From positions 87,315-151,314 of the forward strand of contig NZ_VZZK01000013.1 in the NCBI RefSeq assembly GCF_008806385.1: a DNA stretch of 64,000 nucleotides. The letters are read 5' to 3'. The stretch comes from Methylobacterium soli. GTDB lineage: Bacteria; Pseudomonadota; Alphaproteobacteria; Rhizobiales; Beijerinckiaceae. The position numbers and the translations under genes were made by a program. The notes beneath the pieces are model-generated. The model was not told where the DNA came from. It saw nothing but the letters and a program-made list of their open reading frames with translations, and ran no database searches. The stretch's first letter is position 1. The number at the start of each line of letters is the position of its first letter. Shown here piece by piece: positions 8,661 through 18,062 of the stretch.

Positions 8661-9920
8661 GTGATCGAAGATCGAGCTGATTCTTCTCCTTTGGTCGGAG
8701 GAAGGCCGTCACGGTCCGATCGGCAAGCCACCACTGATTCTGCGCAGACTTTTGCCCTCCGCGACGATCCCGGAGCCTGGACAGCCTCCGGTTTGGCCGG
8801 AGCGCGTCTCAGCATCCTTCCGGACCTGCCGGCCAGCGAGGCGGTCTGGCGCGAGGCCACGGCGCATTGCGGCGCCAGCGCGTTCCAGACTTACGAGTGG
8901 CTCTCGGCCTGGTTCGACACGATCGGGACGGCGGAACGCGCGCGCGCCTACATCGTCCACGTCGCGGCGCGGGACGACACCACGCTGCTCCTCATTCCGC
9001 TGGCGATCCACGCGCGGGCCTATGGGCTGAGCCTCGAATTCCTCGGCGGTGACCTCACCGACTACAATCTGCCCCTGGTGAATCCCGCGCACGCGATCGG
9101 GCCGACCGACATCCAACGCCTCTGGGCCGAGATCCTGGCTCGGCTGCCGCGCGTCGATCTGGTTCGCCTGACGCGGATGCCGCTCAGCCTCGACCATGTG
9201 CAGAACCCGCTCGCGGCCCTGGCCGGCGCGGCGCAGGAGACGAAGGCCTACGGCGCGCATCTGCCCGCGGATTTCGAGGCCTTCGCGGCGGCACGAAGCG
9301 AGGTGTTCTTCCGCAAGAACAAGCAGTACCGCCGGCGCTTGGAGAAGGAGGGACAGGTCCGCATTGCCTTCCCGGAGGAGGGGCCGGAGCGCCTCGCCAT
9401 CATCCGGTTCCTCATCGATCAGAAGTCGCGCTGGCAGCAGGCCGCGGGTGTCGCGAACACCTTCGCGCGGGCGGACACGCGGGCCTTCTACGAGCGCATG
9501 ACCCAGACCACGCTCCGCGAGGGCAGCGTGAGTACCGCCGGCCTCTGGGTCGGCGACGACCTCGTCGCCGGCCTCTGGGGCGTGATCTTCCGCGGCCGCT
9601 ACGCCTTCCTGATCACGAGCTATCGGACCGACTGGAGCAAGCTGTCGGTCGGCCGCCTGCTGATCGAGAGCGTGATCCAGATGTGCATCGGGCGCGGCGA
9701 CCTTAAGATTTTCGATCTCACGGTGGGTGAGGAGGGCTACAAGGCGAGTTGGGCGGACCACACCCTTCCGCTCTACCGCTATCAGGCCGCCCGCTCCCTT
9801 CGCGGACATGCCGTCATGGCGTTCTGGCATCTGCGCGCGCGCGTCAAGGATTGGCCGGGTCTGCGCCGGAGCGTGCGTGCCGTCACCGCGCTCGCGCATC
9901 GCCTGAGAAACCGATCGTGA
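8661..9920 (+). CDS. CelD/FemAB-like GNAT acyltransferase
   Basis: A 419-residue protein of the CelD/BcsL (acetyltransf_6, GNAT superfamily) type. The N-terminal half contains a segment around residues 70-80 (ASAFQTYEWLSAWF), typical of this family, and the C-terminal half carries the basic FFRKNKQYRRRLEKEG stretch and the GEEGYKASWADHTLPLYRY motif. Such proteins are common in exopolysaccharide clusters and are thought to acylate sugars or precursors. The GTG start at 8661 lacks a strong ribosome binding site, so the N-terminus is uncertain. A second family member is encoded at 16576-17835. Confidence 0.8.
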   Translation: MIEDRADSSPLVGGRPSRSDRQATTDSAQTFALRDDPGAWTASGLAGARLSILPDLPASEAVWREATAHCGASAFQTYEWLSAWFDTIGTAERARAYIVHVAARDDTTLLLIPLAIHARAYGLSLEFLGGDLTDYNLPLVNPAHAIGPTDIQRLWAEILARLPRVDLVRLTRMPLSLDHVQNPLAALAGAAQETKAYGAHLPADFEAFAAARSEVFFRKNKQYRRRLEKEGQVRIAFPEEGPERLAIIRFLIDQKSRWQQAAGVANTFARADTRAFYERMTQTTLREGSVSTAGLWVGDDLVAGLWGVIFRGRYAFLITSYRTDWSKLSVGRLLIESVIQMCIGRGDLKIFDLTVGEEGYKASWADHTLPLYRYQAARSLRGHAVMAFWHLRARVKDWPGLRRSVRAVTALAHRLRNRS

Positions 9921-10161
9921 CCTTCCGACGTATCGCACATGCGAAGACCGCGGAGCGCGGTGCCGAGTCCTGTCGCGTCGTATCAGGTGCGTTCTTGCCT
10001 GGTACACGCTGAGGTTGGCGCCGGGATTGCGGTTTCGCCCGGCAGAAGGGGGTTTCCGTTCCGATCCGACACACGGCAGAGACCCTGATCGGGTTCGATG
10101 TCCGGAAACGGGAACTCCGTGCCGCCCTGAAACACCGACAGATCCTCAGGTTCTCGAGATC

Positions 10162-11187
10162 GTGCCAGAACAGCCGAGCATCAGCATCATCATCAAGGCG
10201 CTCAACGAGGAGCACCGCATCGCGGGTGCGATCGAGAGCGCGCTCCAAGCTCTGGAGGGGCTTGACGGTGAGGTAATCCTCGCCGACAGCGCCTCGACGG
10301 ACCGCACGCTGGAGATCGCGCGCCGGTATCCGATCCGCATCGTCACGCTTGAGAAGATCGCCGACCGATCCTGCGGCGCGGGCGCGCAACTCGGCTATCA
10401 GCACAGCCGCGGGCAGTTCATCTGCCTGATCGACGGTGACATGAAACTGCACCGAGGCTTCATCACGACCGCCCTCGAACACCTCGCGAGGGACCCGAAG
10501 CTCGCCGGGGTCGGCGGACTGATCCGCGAGCAGGATACGAGCAACATCGAGTTCGAGGCGCGCGAGCGGCGGGCCGAGCCGGACCGGCAGCCGGGCCCCG
10601 TCAGCCGCCTCGATTGCGGCGGCCTCTACCGCCGCGAGGCGATCGAGCAGATCGGCTACTTCACCGACCGCAACCTGCATGGCGGCGAAGAGCTCGATCT
10701 CGGCTGCCGCCTGCATGCGGCGGGCTGGTCGCTGGCACGCGTGGACAGCCTCGCGATCGACCATCACGGGCATTCGGACGGCGACTTCCGCCTCCTCGCC
10801 CGCCGCTTCCAGAACAAGACGGCGTTTGCCGCCGGAGAAGCCTTCCGGGCCGCGTTCGGACGCCCGCACTTCCCGCTGATCTTCCGCAACAACAACGCCT
10901 TCCTGCTCTGCGCCATCATCCATCTCTGGTGGCTGTCGATGCTGGCGACGCCGTTCCTCCTGCGGGGCTGGACGATGCCGGCGGCGCTGCTCGTCCTCCT
11001 GGCCTTCCCGTTTGCCGCGATGAGCCTGAAGTGGCGCTCCGGGCGATATGCCCTCTACGCGGTCTCGGCCTGGAATCTCTACGCGGTCGGCTTCTGGTTC
11101 GGCCTGCTCCGGTCCCGGATTCGACCGGATGCATGGATCGACAGTCACGTGGTTGCCGATGTCAGTCCGGGTCAGGCGGCAGCTTAG
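10162..11187 (+). CDS. Family 2 glycosyltransferase with C-terminal membrane segments
   Basis: About 341 residues from a GTG start at 10162, chosen because the family 2 fold begins at once (ISIIIKALNEEHRI). The nucleotide-sugar site shows ADSASTDRT and the metal-binding LIDGDMKL. A HGGEELDLGCRL segment supplies the ED catalytic region. Two or three hydrophobic segments near residues 245-320 anchor the protein in the inner membrane. It belongs to the polysaccharide cluster and transfers an unidentified sugar. The frame remains open upstream to 10015, so the start is not certain. Confidence 0.82.
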   Translation: MPEQPSISIIIKALNEEHRIAGAIESALQALEGLDGEVILADSASTDRTLEIARRYPIRIVTLEKIADRSCGAGAQLGYQHSRGQFICLIDGDMKLHRGFITTALEHLARDPKLAGVGGLIREQDTSNIEFEARERRAEPDRQPGPVSRLDCGGLYRREAIEQIGYFTDRNLHGGEELDLGCRLHAAGWSLARVDSLAIDHHGHSDGDFRLLARRFQNKTAFAAGEAFRAAFGRPHFPLIFRNNNAFLLCAIIHLWWLSMLATPFLLRGWTMPAALLVLLAFPFAAMSLKWRSGRYALYAVSAWNLYAVGFWFGLLRSRIRPDAWIDSHVVADVSPGQAAA

Positions 11188-11506
11188 AAACGCGGCGGCG
11201 GGCCGGGATTGCAAAAGAGTTTTCCAACCTCGGTGCGTATTGAAATTTGCGTGAACAGGCAGCTGGTGGGTCTCGATCGCCGTTTACTCGTGGAAAATCC
11301 GGCTTAGGTCTCGGAAATAGAAGATCCTTTACAAGTCATCGTGGTATCAAGTGTCCCTCGATGGCACAGAAGAACTTCCAAAGGAACAAAATGAGGCTGG
11401 GCGCGAGGCCATGCATCGGATCGTCTCCTCGATCCGAGGTTCCGGCGGTGGCGGTCGGCGCCCGCGCAGGCCTGCGCGCGCACGCGCTTGGGGATTGGCA
11501 CCGCTG
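11188..11506. other. Intergenic region before the GT4 glycosyltransferase
   Basis: This gap of about 320 bases is richer in A and T than its surroundings, particularly 11235-11345, and probably contains the promoter and leader of the downstream glycosyltransferase. The glycosyltransferase frame is open back to a GTG at 11351, but the added residues are low-complexity and Arg-rich. I see no other credible gene here. Confidence 0.5.
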
Positions 11507-12751
11507 ATGTCGCCGGATCAGAACCGACTGCTCTCGATCAACAACTACTATTATCCGCGCGGCGGCGCCGAAGTGCTGTTCCTCGAGCAGAACCGCTTGT
11601 TCGAGGGCATCGGCTGGGATGTCGTGCCGTTCGCGATGCGACACGCCGACAACCTCCCGACCCGTTACGAGACCTACTTCCCCGACGAGATCGAGTTCGG
11701 CCGCGACTACAGCCTGCCGCGCAAGCTCCTGAACGCCCAGCGGGTGATCTACTCGCATCAGGCCCGCAGCAAGTTGAAGACGCTCCTCGACCGGTCCCGG
11801 CCGACGATCGCGCACGCGCACAACATCTACCATCACCTCTCGCCCTCGGTGCTGCCGCTGCTGCGCGAACGCGGCGTGCCGACCGTGATGACGGTGCACG
11901 ATCTCAAACTCGGCTGCCCCGCCTACACCATGATGCGGGACGGCCAGGCTTGCGACAGCTGCAAGGGCGGGCGCCTCTACAACGTCGCCCGCCACCGCTG
12001 CATCAAGGGGTCGCTCGCCCTGTCCGGCCTCGTGATGGTGGAGAGCTACATCCATCGCTGGCTCAAGCTCTACGAGGCCAATATCGCGCGCTTCGTGGTG
12101 CCGAGCCGCTTCGTGCTGGAGACGCTGGTCGCGTGGGGCTGGCCGCGCGAGCGCTTCGTGCACGTGCCGAACTTCGTCGATATCGACCGTTTCCGGCCGG
12201 ATGAGCCGGTCGGCACGCGCTTCGTCTATTGCGGCCGTCTCGACCGCCTCAAGGGCGTGGAGACCCTGGTGCGGGCGGCGGCCCGGGCCGGCCAGCCCCT
12301 GACCCTTGCCGGGCGCGGACCGGACGAGGCACGTCTGCGCGACCTCACCGACCGGCTCGGCGCCGACGTGCGCTTTCTCGGCCATGTCGGCAAGCAGGAA
12401 CTCGCGCAGGTGCTGCAGACGGCACGCGCGGTCGTGGCTCCTTCGGAATGCAACGAGAACGCGCCGCTCGCGGTGCTGGAGGCTTACGCCGCCGGCCGGG
12501 CGGTCATCGGCGCGCGGATCGCCGGCATCCCCGAACTCGTGCGCGAGGGCGAGACCGGCCACCTGGTGCCCTCGGGCGATGTCGATGCTCTCGCGGACGA
12601 GCTGGCACGCTTTGCCGACCTTCCGGATTCCCGGCTCGCCGCCATGGGGGCCGCCGGCCGCGCCTGGGTCGAGCGCGACTTCACGGCGTCTGCCTATCGC
12701 GACCGCCTCGTCGCCCTCTATTCCACGCTGAATCCAGGAGCCGCGGCATGA
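11507..12751 (+). CDS. Family 4 glycosyltransferase (GT-B fold)
   Basis: A 414-residue GT-B glycosyltransferase starting at ATG 11507, where the conserved N-terminal LLSINNYYYPRGGAE begins. The donor half has the VDIDRFRP, GRLDRLKGVETLV and AGRGPDE motifs and the family 4 catalytic ENAPLAVLEAYAAGRAVIG region, with its E-x7-E pattern for nucleotide-sugar binding. It would act on a lipid-linked glycan at the inner face of the membrane. Its stop codon overlaps the start of the next glycosyltransferase (ATGA), so the two are coupled. Confidence 0.88.
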   Translation: MSPDQNRLLSINNYYYPRGGAEVLFLEQNRLFEGIGWDVVPFAMRHADNLPTRYETYFPDEIEFGRDYSLPRKLLNAQRVIYSHQARSKLKTLLDRSRPTIAHAHNIYHHLSPSVLPLLRERGVPTVMTVHDLKLGCPAYTMMRDGQACDSCKGGRLYNVARHRCIKGSLALSGLVMVESYIHRWLKLYEANIARFVVPSRFVLETLVAWGWPRERFVHVPNFVDIDRFRPDEPVGTRFVYCGRLDRLKGVETLVRAAARAGQPLTLAGRGPDEARLRDLTDRLGADVRFLGHVGKQELAQVLQTARAVVAPSECNENAPLAVLEAYAAGRAVIGARIAGIPELVREGETGHLVPSGDVDALADELARFADLPDSRLAAMGAAGRAWVERDFTASAYRDRLVALYSTLNPGAAA

Positions 12752-13914
12752 TGGAAGTGATGCCGGCCCAGGCCACCGCCGTGGAGCCGGCGCGGCCGAT
12801 CCTGCGGGTGACGATGCTGGGCCTGCGCGGCTTCCCTAAAGTGCAGGGCGGGATCGAGAACCATGTCGAGAATCTCGCCACGCGCCTCGTCGAGATCGGC
12901 TGCGAGGTGGAGGTCATCGTCCGCTCCTCCTACATGGCGGAGGATGTCGGTCGCATCTGGCAGGGCGTCCGGCTCGCTCGCCTCTGGGCGCCGCGCGCGA
13001 CCGGCGTCGAGGCCTTCTTCCACACCCTCGTCGGCGTGCTGCGGGCCGGGGTAACGCGCCCGGACATCCTGCATATCCACGGGATCGGACCGGCCCTGTT
13101 CACGCCGATCGGGCGCCTGCTCGGATTGCGGGTCGTGGTGACGCATCACAGCCTGAATTACGAGCACGAGAAATGGGGCCGCTTCGCGCGCTGGCTCCTG
13201 CGCCTCGGCGAGACGGCCGGAATGCGATTGGCGCATCGGCGCATCGTGGTCTCGCGCTATCTCGCCGAGCGCGTCCGCGGCCGTTACCAGGTCCCCGTCG
13301 AGGTGATCCCGAACGGCATCCCGATGCCGAACATTCAGCCCGGCACGGTAATCCTCAACAGCTTCGGCCTCACGCCGGGCCGCTACATCCTGACCGTGGC
13401 GCGCATCGACCCGGTCAAGCGCCAGCTCGACCTGATCGCCGCGATGGGCGCGGCGCGCGCGCGCGGATGGACCCTCGCCATCGTGGGGAGCGCCGATTAC
13501 CAGGACGCCTACGCCCGCTCCGTCACGGAGGCGGCGCAGGCCGCGGAGGGGGTCGTCCTGCTCGGACACCAGACCGGCAGCAACCTCGCCGCCCTGTTCA
13601 GTCAGGCCGGCGCATTCACCATGGTCTCGAGCATGGAGGGCCAGCCGATCGCCGTGCTGGAGGCGCTCAGCTACGGCTGCCCGCTGATCCTCAGCGATAT
13701 TCCGGCCCACCGGGAAATCGCCCCTTCGGGGACGCGTTTCGTCGCCGTCGGGGATGTCGCGGACCTCGCCGGGGCGTTCGAGGCGGCGGCATCGGGCCGC
13801 GCGGCCGAGGGCATCGACGCGGCCGACCGCGCACGCATCGCCGAGGCGCACGATTGGACCGCGATCGCGCGCCGCACGCTCCAGCTCTACCGGGACGCCC
13901 TATCGGGCCGCTGA
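12748..13914 (+). CDS. Family 4 glycosyltransferase (EpsE-like)
   Basis: A 388-residue GT-B enzyme. Its N-terminus (MLGLRGFPKVQGGIENHVENLA) is typical of glycosyltransferases with the FP-x3-GG-E signature. The donor domain contains VARIDPVKRQLDLI and the E-x7-E region at GQPIAVLEALSYGCPLI. An AGGAG lies eight bases before ATG 12748; a second in-frame ATG at 12751 is possible. It overlaps the preceding glycosyltransferase gene by four bases, so both probably add successive sugars to the same repeat unit. Confidence 0.87.
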   Translation: MMEVMPAQATAVEPARPILRVTMLGLRGFPKVQGGIENHVENLATRLVEIGCEVEVIVRSSYMAEDVGRIWQGVRLARLWAPRATGVEAFFHTLVGVLRAGVTRPDILHIHGIGPALFTPIGRLLGLRVVVTHHSLNYEHEKWGRFARWLLRLGETAGMRLAHRRIVVSRYLAERVRGRYQVPVEVIPNGIPMPNIQPGTVILNSFGLTPGRYILTVARIDPVKRQLDLIAAMGAARARGWTLAIVGSADYQDAYARSVTEAAQAAEGVVLLGHQTGSNLAALFSQAGAFTMVSSMEGQPIAVLEALSYGCPLILSDIPAHREIAPSGTRFVAVGDVADLAGAFEAAASGRAAEGIDAADRARIAEAHDWTAIARRTLQLYRDALSGR

Positions 13915-14005
13915 GGGCGATTTTTCGCGGCCCCGATCCGGGCCGTCCCCGGTGATGCGGCGCGGTCCGCCCGCTGGTGAACCGGGTTGAGAGCGGAGGT
14001 TCGGC

Positions 14006-15520
14006 TCAGGCTCGCCGGAGCCGCTGCCCGAGCCGCCATCCGGACCCGCTCGCCGACACCAGGAAGGTCGCGCCGACGCTGCCGAGCACGAGGCAGACCG
14101 CGAGCGTCGAGGCCAGGGAAGTCGTGCGCGCGTGGTAGACGAGCGTGGCGCACACGAGTGCGATGATCGCCACATCGCTCGCCCGGATCGTCACGATGCC
14201 GTAGAGGCGCCGCGCGTAGACCGCCACGATCGGGTTCAACAGCAGCGCCGACAGGATCATGGCCGCCGGGATCGCGGCCGAGCCGAGCCACGGCGCCGTC
14301 ACGTGCGGGGAGAGGGCCAGCAGCAGGAACGACGACACCGTGAGGGCGAGGAGAATGTCGGCCTTGCCGGCGATGACGAGCAGCCGGTCCGAGGTCGCGT
14401 AGAACGAGGTGACGAAGGAGGGCACGGCGAGCCAGACCAGGAAGGTCATGGCCCCGCCGTAGCCGCCGAAGAGCGGCAGGACATAGGGCGCGACGAGGAG
14501 AATGCCCGCGATGGTCAGGGCCGTGCAGCCGATGGTGAGTCTGCGGCACAGGGCGGTGTCGCTCCGGAGGGCCGCCTCGTCCTTCACCTGCAGCAGATGA
14601 CCGGCACGGGGCGCGAAGCGCTTGAGCAGGATCAGCTGGAAGAAGGCGTAGAGGGCCGCGATCCGCGACGCGACCGCGTAATCGGCCACGATCGCGGACG
14701 GGAACAGAGCGCCGGCGACGACGAGGTCGATCGCCCCGAGCTGGTTGGCGAAGAGCGTCGCTCCGACGAACTTCGCGCAGTACTGATAATCCCATGCCGT
14801 CCAGGCGCGCAGCCCCGGCACGTCCCGGGCCCAAATGCGGCGCGAGGCCCAGAGCCAGGGGACCATGACGGAGAGGGTGAGCACATGGGCCACCGCACTC
14901 TCGGGCAGCGCCAGCAAGGCCGCGAGCGGCAGGAGCACGATGCGGGCGGCGCTCGGTGCCACCTCGCCGATCAGGATCGATTCCGAGACGCGGGACCGCC
15001 CTTCGAGCGCGCCGGTCGCCACGACCAGCAAGGTGCTGAAGACCGCGAAGGGGGCGAGCAGGACCATCCATTCCGCGAGCGCCGGCTTGTTCAGGGCCGC
15101 GGCGATCCATCCCGAGCCGAGGGCCCCGGCCAGAGCGAGGATGCAGGACGCCGCGCCCGCCAGCAGGGCGCTGGAACGGTGCAGGCGCACCTCGGCAGCC
15201 CGATCGTCGGGGTGGCGCGAAATGTGGAACAGCAGGACGAGGGATCCGCCGACGCCCAGAGCCGTGCCGATGACGCGATAGATTCCGAACGCGATCATCA
15301 TCTCGCCGAAGGCCGCCTTCGACAGGACGCGGCTCAGCAGGATCAGGACGACGAATTGCGACGCGAGGCCGAACATCCGCGCGCCGGAACCGACGGCCAC
15401 GACGCGCAGATAGGCCCCGATCCCCGAACCGCCGAACACACGGCCGAGCCGTTGACGCCAGGGCGCCGTCGGCCGCCCGCCAGCGCCGGGCTTACCCGCC
15501 CCGGTCAGACCCTTCACCAT
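14006..15520 (-). CDS. Wzx-type polysaccharide flippase (MATE/MVF superfamily)
   Basis: About 504 residues with some twelve hydrophobic segments, beginning at residue 30 after a Gly/Pro-rich cytoplasmic tail. Early segments contain the GARMFGLASQFVVLILLSR-type sequence usual in oligosaccharide flippases. It should move undecaprenyl-linked repeat units across the inner membrane for polymerisation. It is convergent with the glycosyltransferase genes and completes the core assembly set of the cluster. ATG 15520 was chosen because residues upstream of it are Arg-rich and lack membrane character. No polymerase (Wzy) or export genes are in the window. Confidence 0.82.
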   Translation of the reverse strand: MVKGLTGAGKPGAGGRPTAPWRQRLGRVFGGSGIGAYLRVVAVGSGARMFGLASQFVVLILLSRVLSKAAFGEMMIAFGIYRVIGTALGVGGSLVLLFHISRHPDDRAAEVRLHRSSALLAGAASCILALAGALGSGWIAAALNKPALAEWMVLLAPFAVFSTLLVVATGALEGRSRVSESILIGEVAPSAARIVLLPLAALLALPESAVAHVLTLSVMVPWLWASRRIWARDVPGLRAWTAWDYQYCAKFVGATLFANQLGAIDLVVAGALFPSAIVADYAVASRIAALYAFFQLILLKRFAPRAGHLLQVKDEAALRSDTALCRRLTIGCTALTIAGILLVAPYVLPLFGGYGGAMTFLVWLAVPSFVTSFYATSDRLLVIAGKADILLALTVSSFLLLALSPHVTAPWLGSAAIPAAMILSALLLNPIVAVYARRLYGIVTIRASDVAIIALVCATLVYHARTTSLASTLAVCLVLGSVGATFLVSASGSGWRLGQRLRRA

Positions 15521-15593
15521 CGCACCATCCGGCTTCCTGATCCCGCCGACGCCGCGAGGGCCGGCTATCGTCGCGCGATCCGCCGGATCGAGC

Positions 15594-16475
15594 TTACTTG
15601 CCGTGCTGCGTCCGGAGACCCTGCACACGGCGCAGCGGCTCGAGCGCCGCCCGCAGACCTGTATAGGCGGCGATCTTGACCGCATCGAGGGCGGGCCGCC
15701 GCCCGGGGCTGGGTTGCGGCAGGCCCGCCTTGCGCAGCAGAGCGTTGACGAAGAGCAGCCGGTTCCGGCGCTTCACCTCGGTCGATTTCCAGGTGATCGC
15801 CATCGACACGGAATAGTTCGCGCCGGTGCGGACCCAGTGCGGCCATTGGTAGGGCACGAAGCAGCCATCGCCCGCATCCATGCTGAAGACCCGCGCCCGC
15901 GCCTCGAATTCCGGCTTGTAGGAGAGGTTCCGGTGTGCCGACGGGGCGAATTCCAGGTCGGCATCCGAGACCACGGCGCCGTCCTGATTGTCGATGATGT
16001 GGAAGAACTTCTCGCCGTGGATCTGGACGAAGAAGTTGTCCTCCGGATCCGAGTGGAAGGGCGTCGTCGCATTGGGCGAGGACACGAAGACGAAGCCCTC
16101 GATGCTGGTGAAGCCGGCGGCGGCCGCGTCGGCATGTCCGAGGTCGCGCGCGAAGCCGTCAAGCACTTCCTTGAGGAGCGCAGCATAGGCCGGGTCGCGC
16201 TCGACCCGCTTCAGCACGAGCCAGGCATTCGCCTCGCGGATCCGCCTGACCACCTCGACGGGATCCATCTCGACCAGCGGAACGGTCTCGGGGTTCTGGT
16301 CGATGGCGACCTTGCCGGAATTATACTCGATGCTGTCGCGCGGCATGCTAGCGGCCAGCGCCACGAGACGATCCAGCGAGAGGAGGGGATTGTCCATCAG
16401 GTTGTGCCGGATCCCGAACGGCAACTTTGGAAAATCGGACAGATCCTGCTTCGCGACATTGATCTGGTTTGCCAT
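15594..16475 (-). CDS. JmjC/cupin-like iron-dependent oxygenase family protein
   Basis: A 293-residue protein with a cupin-like JmjC fold. The metal triad expected for Fe(II)/2-oxoglutarate enzymes is visible as His141 and Asp143 (PFHSDPEDNFF) and a distal His213 (QWPHWVRTG). Lys156 in GEKFFHI could bind 2-oxoglutarate. Relatives are annotated as cupin-like or aspartyl/asparaginyl hydroxylase-like proteins and recur beside polysaccharide genes. Its substrate, protein or sugar, is unknown. The ATG at 16475 starts the conserved part, and the frame is open further upstream to 16553. Confidence 0.75.
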   Translation of the reverse strand: MANQINVAKQDLSDFPKLPFGIRHNLMDNPLLSLDRLVALAASMPRDSIEYNSGKVAIDQNPETVPLVEMDPVEVVRRIREANAWLVLKRVERDPAYAALLKEVLDGFARDLGHADAAAAGFTSIEGFVFVSSPNATTPFHSDPEDNFFVQIHGEKFFHIIDNQDGAVVSDADLEFAPSAHRNLSYKPEFEARARVFSMDAGDGCFVPYQWPHWVRTGANYSVSMAITWKSTEVKRRNRLLFVNALLRKAGLPQPSPGRRPALDAVKIAAYTGLRAALEPLRRVQGLRTQHGK

Positions 16476-16575
16476 GGCCGCGGGTCCTTGGAATCCTGGA
16501 ATCATGCGGGAAGACCTAGCTTTCCTCGAACCCGCGAACAACAGCCCTCCCAAACTTGTGTGAGGTTATCGGGTT

Positions 16576-17835
16576 TTAACCTTTACTTCGCGCAGCTTGC
16601 CACGCCTCGAGCCGATTCCGGGCCCGGCGCGTGCTGCGGCGGGCCAGTTCCCGCACGCGCTCGGCGCCCGCCACGAGGCGGAAGGCCGGTCCGGTCTGGA
16701 CCAGCACCGAGGCGACCGGGAACCGCTCAACCCACAGGCGGTCGATCATCGGATGATCGGCGATCGCGATGGAATCGGCGCTCGCGAGTGCCGGATCGTC
16801 GAGGAGATGGGCGGTGAGATCGAGGGTCAGGAGGAAGCCCGGCGAGAACCGCCCGAGATCCTCGGCGTAGCAGGTCTTGGCATAATAGGCGCGGTCCTGC
16901 GCCGTCAGGACGAGGCCCGCCGCGATGGGGCGCGCATCAAGGCTCAGGATCGCGATCCGGATGGCGTCCCGGAGGGCGAGGTCTGCTGCGGCCTCGCGCA
17001 GAAAGGCGGCGGCGCCCGGAGCCGTCCTGAGGTCGGTGCCCTGCCGGCCCTTCCAGCCCGCGGCCTCGAGGTCGAGGAAGATCTCGACGGCGCCGGGAAT
17101 GTCCTGCGGTCCTCTGGCGACCCGGAAGGCGAGGGCGCCCATCTCGGCGAGGCGCCGCCGCTGGCGGTCGGCCTCCTTGCGGCGCCGGGTCTCCAGCGTG
17201 GCCCGCATGTAGTCCGAACCGGGCAGGGGACTGTGAAGGAAGGCGCGGCCGAAGCCGTCGATCCGCGCCCGGCCGAGGCCGTTCCCTGCGATCAGCCGCC
17301 CGAGCGCGCGGTCGACCGGGCCGCCCTCGTGAAGATAGGGGAAGTGCAGGGCCTGGGTTCCGGCCCGGCCCAGCGCCGCCAGCATCGCGGCGAGGACCGG
17401 CTCGGGCTGGTCCGGATCGAGCAGCGGGGTGCTGAGGGTGCCGTAGAACGCCCCCGATTGCCGCGCAGGCAGCGGCACGAGATAGCGCCTTCCGATCCCG
17501 ATGACCGGCAGGATTCCGGCGACCTCGCGGCGTTGATCCCCGCGCCAAGCCATCACGACGGCGCCGCCGCGCCCCTCGGGCAGGTGGCGCAGACCCGCGA
17601 GGGCCACCTCCGGTGCGAAGAAGGGATTGGGCTCGAGCGCGCGGTCCGCGAGCGCGCGCCAGCCCTCGGCATGGGCGGAGGCGGCCGCCGGATTCAGGAT
17701 CTCCGCCGTGATGGGGAGGCTCATCGGGCGACCCGGACCCGGCTGGTTGCCCGGCACGCCGCCTGACTCGTCTCGGGCCGTGCCGCCGTCCGCGTCATGA
17801 CGCTGCGATTCCGTCTCACTCGATCGGCGGGCCAT
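16576..17835 (-). CDS. CelD/BcsL-like GNAT acyltransferase
   Basis: A 419-residue relative of the acyltransferase at 8661-9920. It carries the same arrangement: an N-terminal half with FFAPEVALAGLRHL, a basic RRRKEADRQRRRLAEMG stretch, and a C-terminal half with RAYYAKTCYAEDLGRFSPG, where CoA would bind. It probably acylates part of the polysaccharide. ATG 17835 has a weak AGGG upstream. A later ATG at 17724 (MSLPITAEIL) would remove a low-complexity N-terminus and is a real alternative. The gene starts a minus-strand group running into the JmjC-like gene. Confidence 0.78.
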   Translation of the reverse strand: MARRSSETESQRHDADGGTARDESGGVPGNQPGPGRPMSLPITAEILNPAAASAHAEGWRALADRALEPNPFFAPEVALAGLRHLPEGRGGAVVMAWRGDQRREVAGILPVIGIGRRYLVPLPARQSGAFYGTLSTPLLDPDQPEPVLAAMLAALGRAGTQALHFPYLHEGGPVDRALGRLIAGNGLGRARIDGFGRAFLHSPLPGSDYMRATLETRRRKEADRQRRRLAEMGALAFRVARGPQDIPGAVEIFLDLEAAGWKGRQGTDLRTAPGAAAFLREAAADLALRDAIRIAILSLDARPIAAGLVLTAQDRAYYAKTCYAEDLGRFSPGFLLTLDLTAHLLDDPALASADSIAIADHPMIDRLWVERFPVASVLVQTGPAFRLVAGAERVRELARRSTRRARNRLEAWQAARSKG

Positions 17836-17968
17836 AGCAGCCCTGTCTTAAGCGCGCGTTTCGAAGCTGCGCGAAAACCGTGCGACAGCCGGCGCGACAT
17901 GGCGCTCCCGCCTATCCCGGTGGGTGTTTGTTCCGAAGTTTTCGTGCTCCGTGCACATCGATTTTTCG

Positions 17969-17993
17969 GGAGCCGAGTCCCAGCCTGCACGTT
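17969..17993 (+). promoter_or_regulatory. Possible EcfG-type general stress promoter
   Basis: GGAGC, sixteen bases, then CGTT matches the alphaproteobacterial EcfG promoter pattern (GGAAC-N16/17-CGTT) with one mismatch in the -35 box. It lies about 70 bases before the DUF892 gene, whose relatives are commonly in the general stress regulon. One mismatch in a nine-base motif is weak evidence. Confidence 0.35.
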
Positions 17994-18062
17994 CTGATGG
18001 TGAGGCTCGGGCACATTCGCGAGAGTTGCCGATGTGAGCCAATATTCATGAGGAAACTTGCC

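Noticed and set aside
13928..13945. Terminator between the convergent glycosyltransferase and flippase genes
   Set aside because: The stem is only six bases (CGGCCC/GGGCCG), and the adjacent T tract is on the wrong side for the plus-strand gene.
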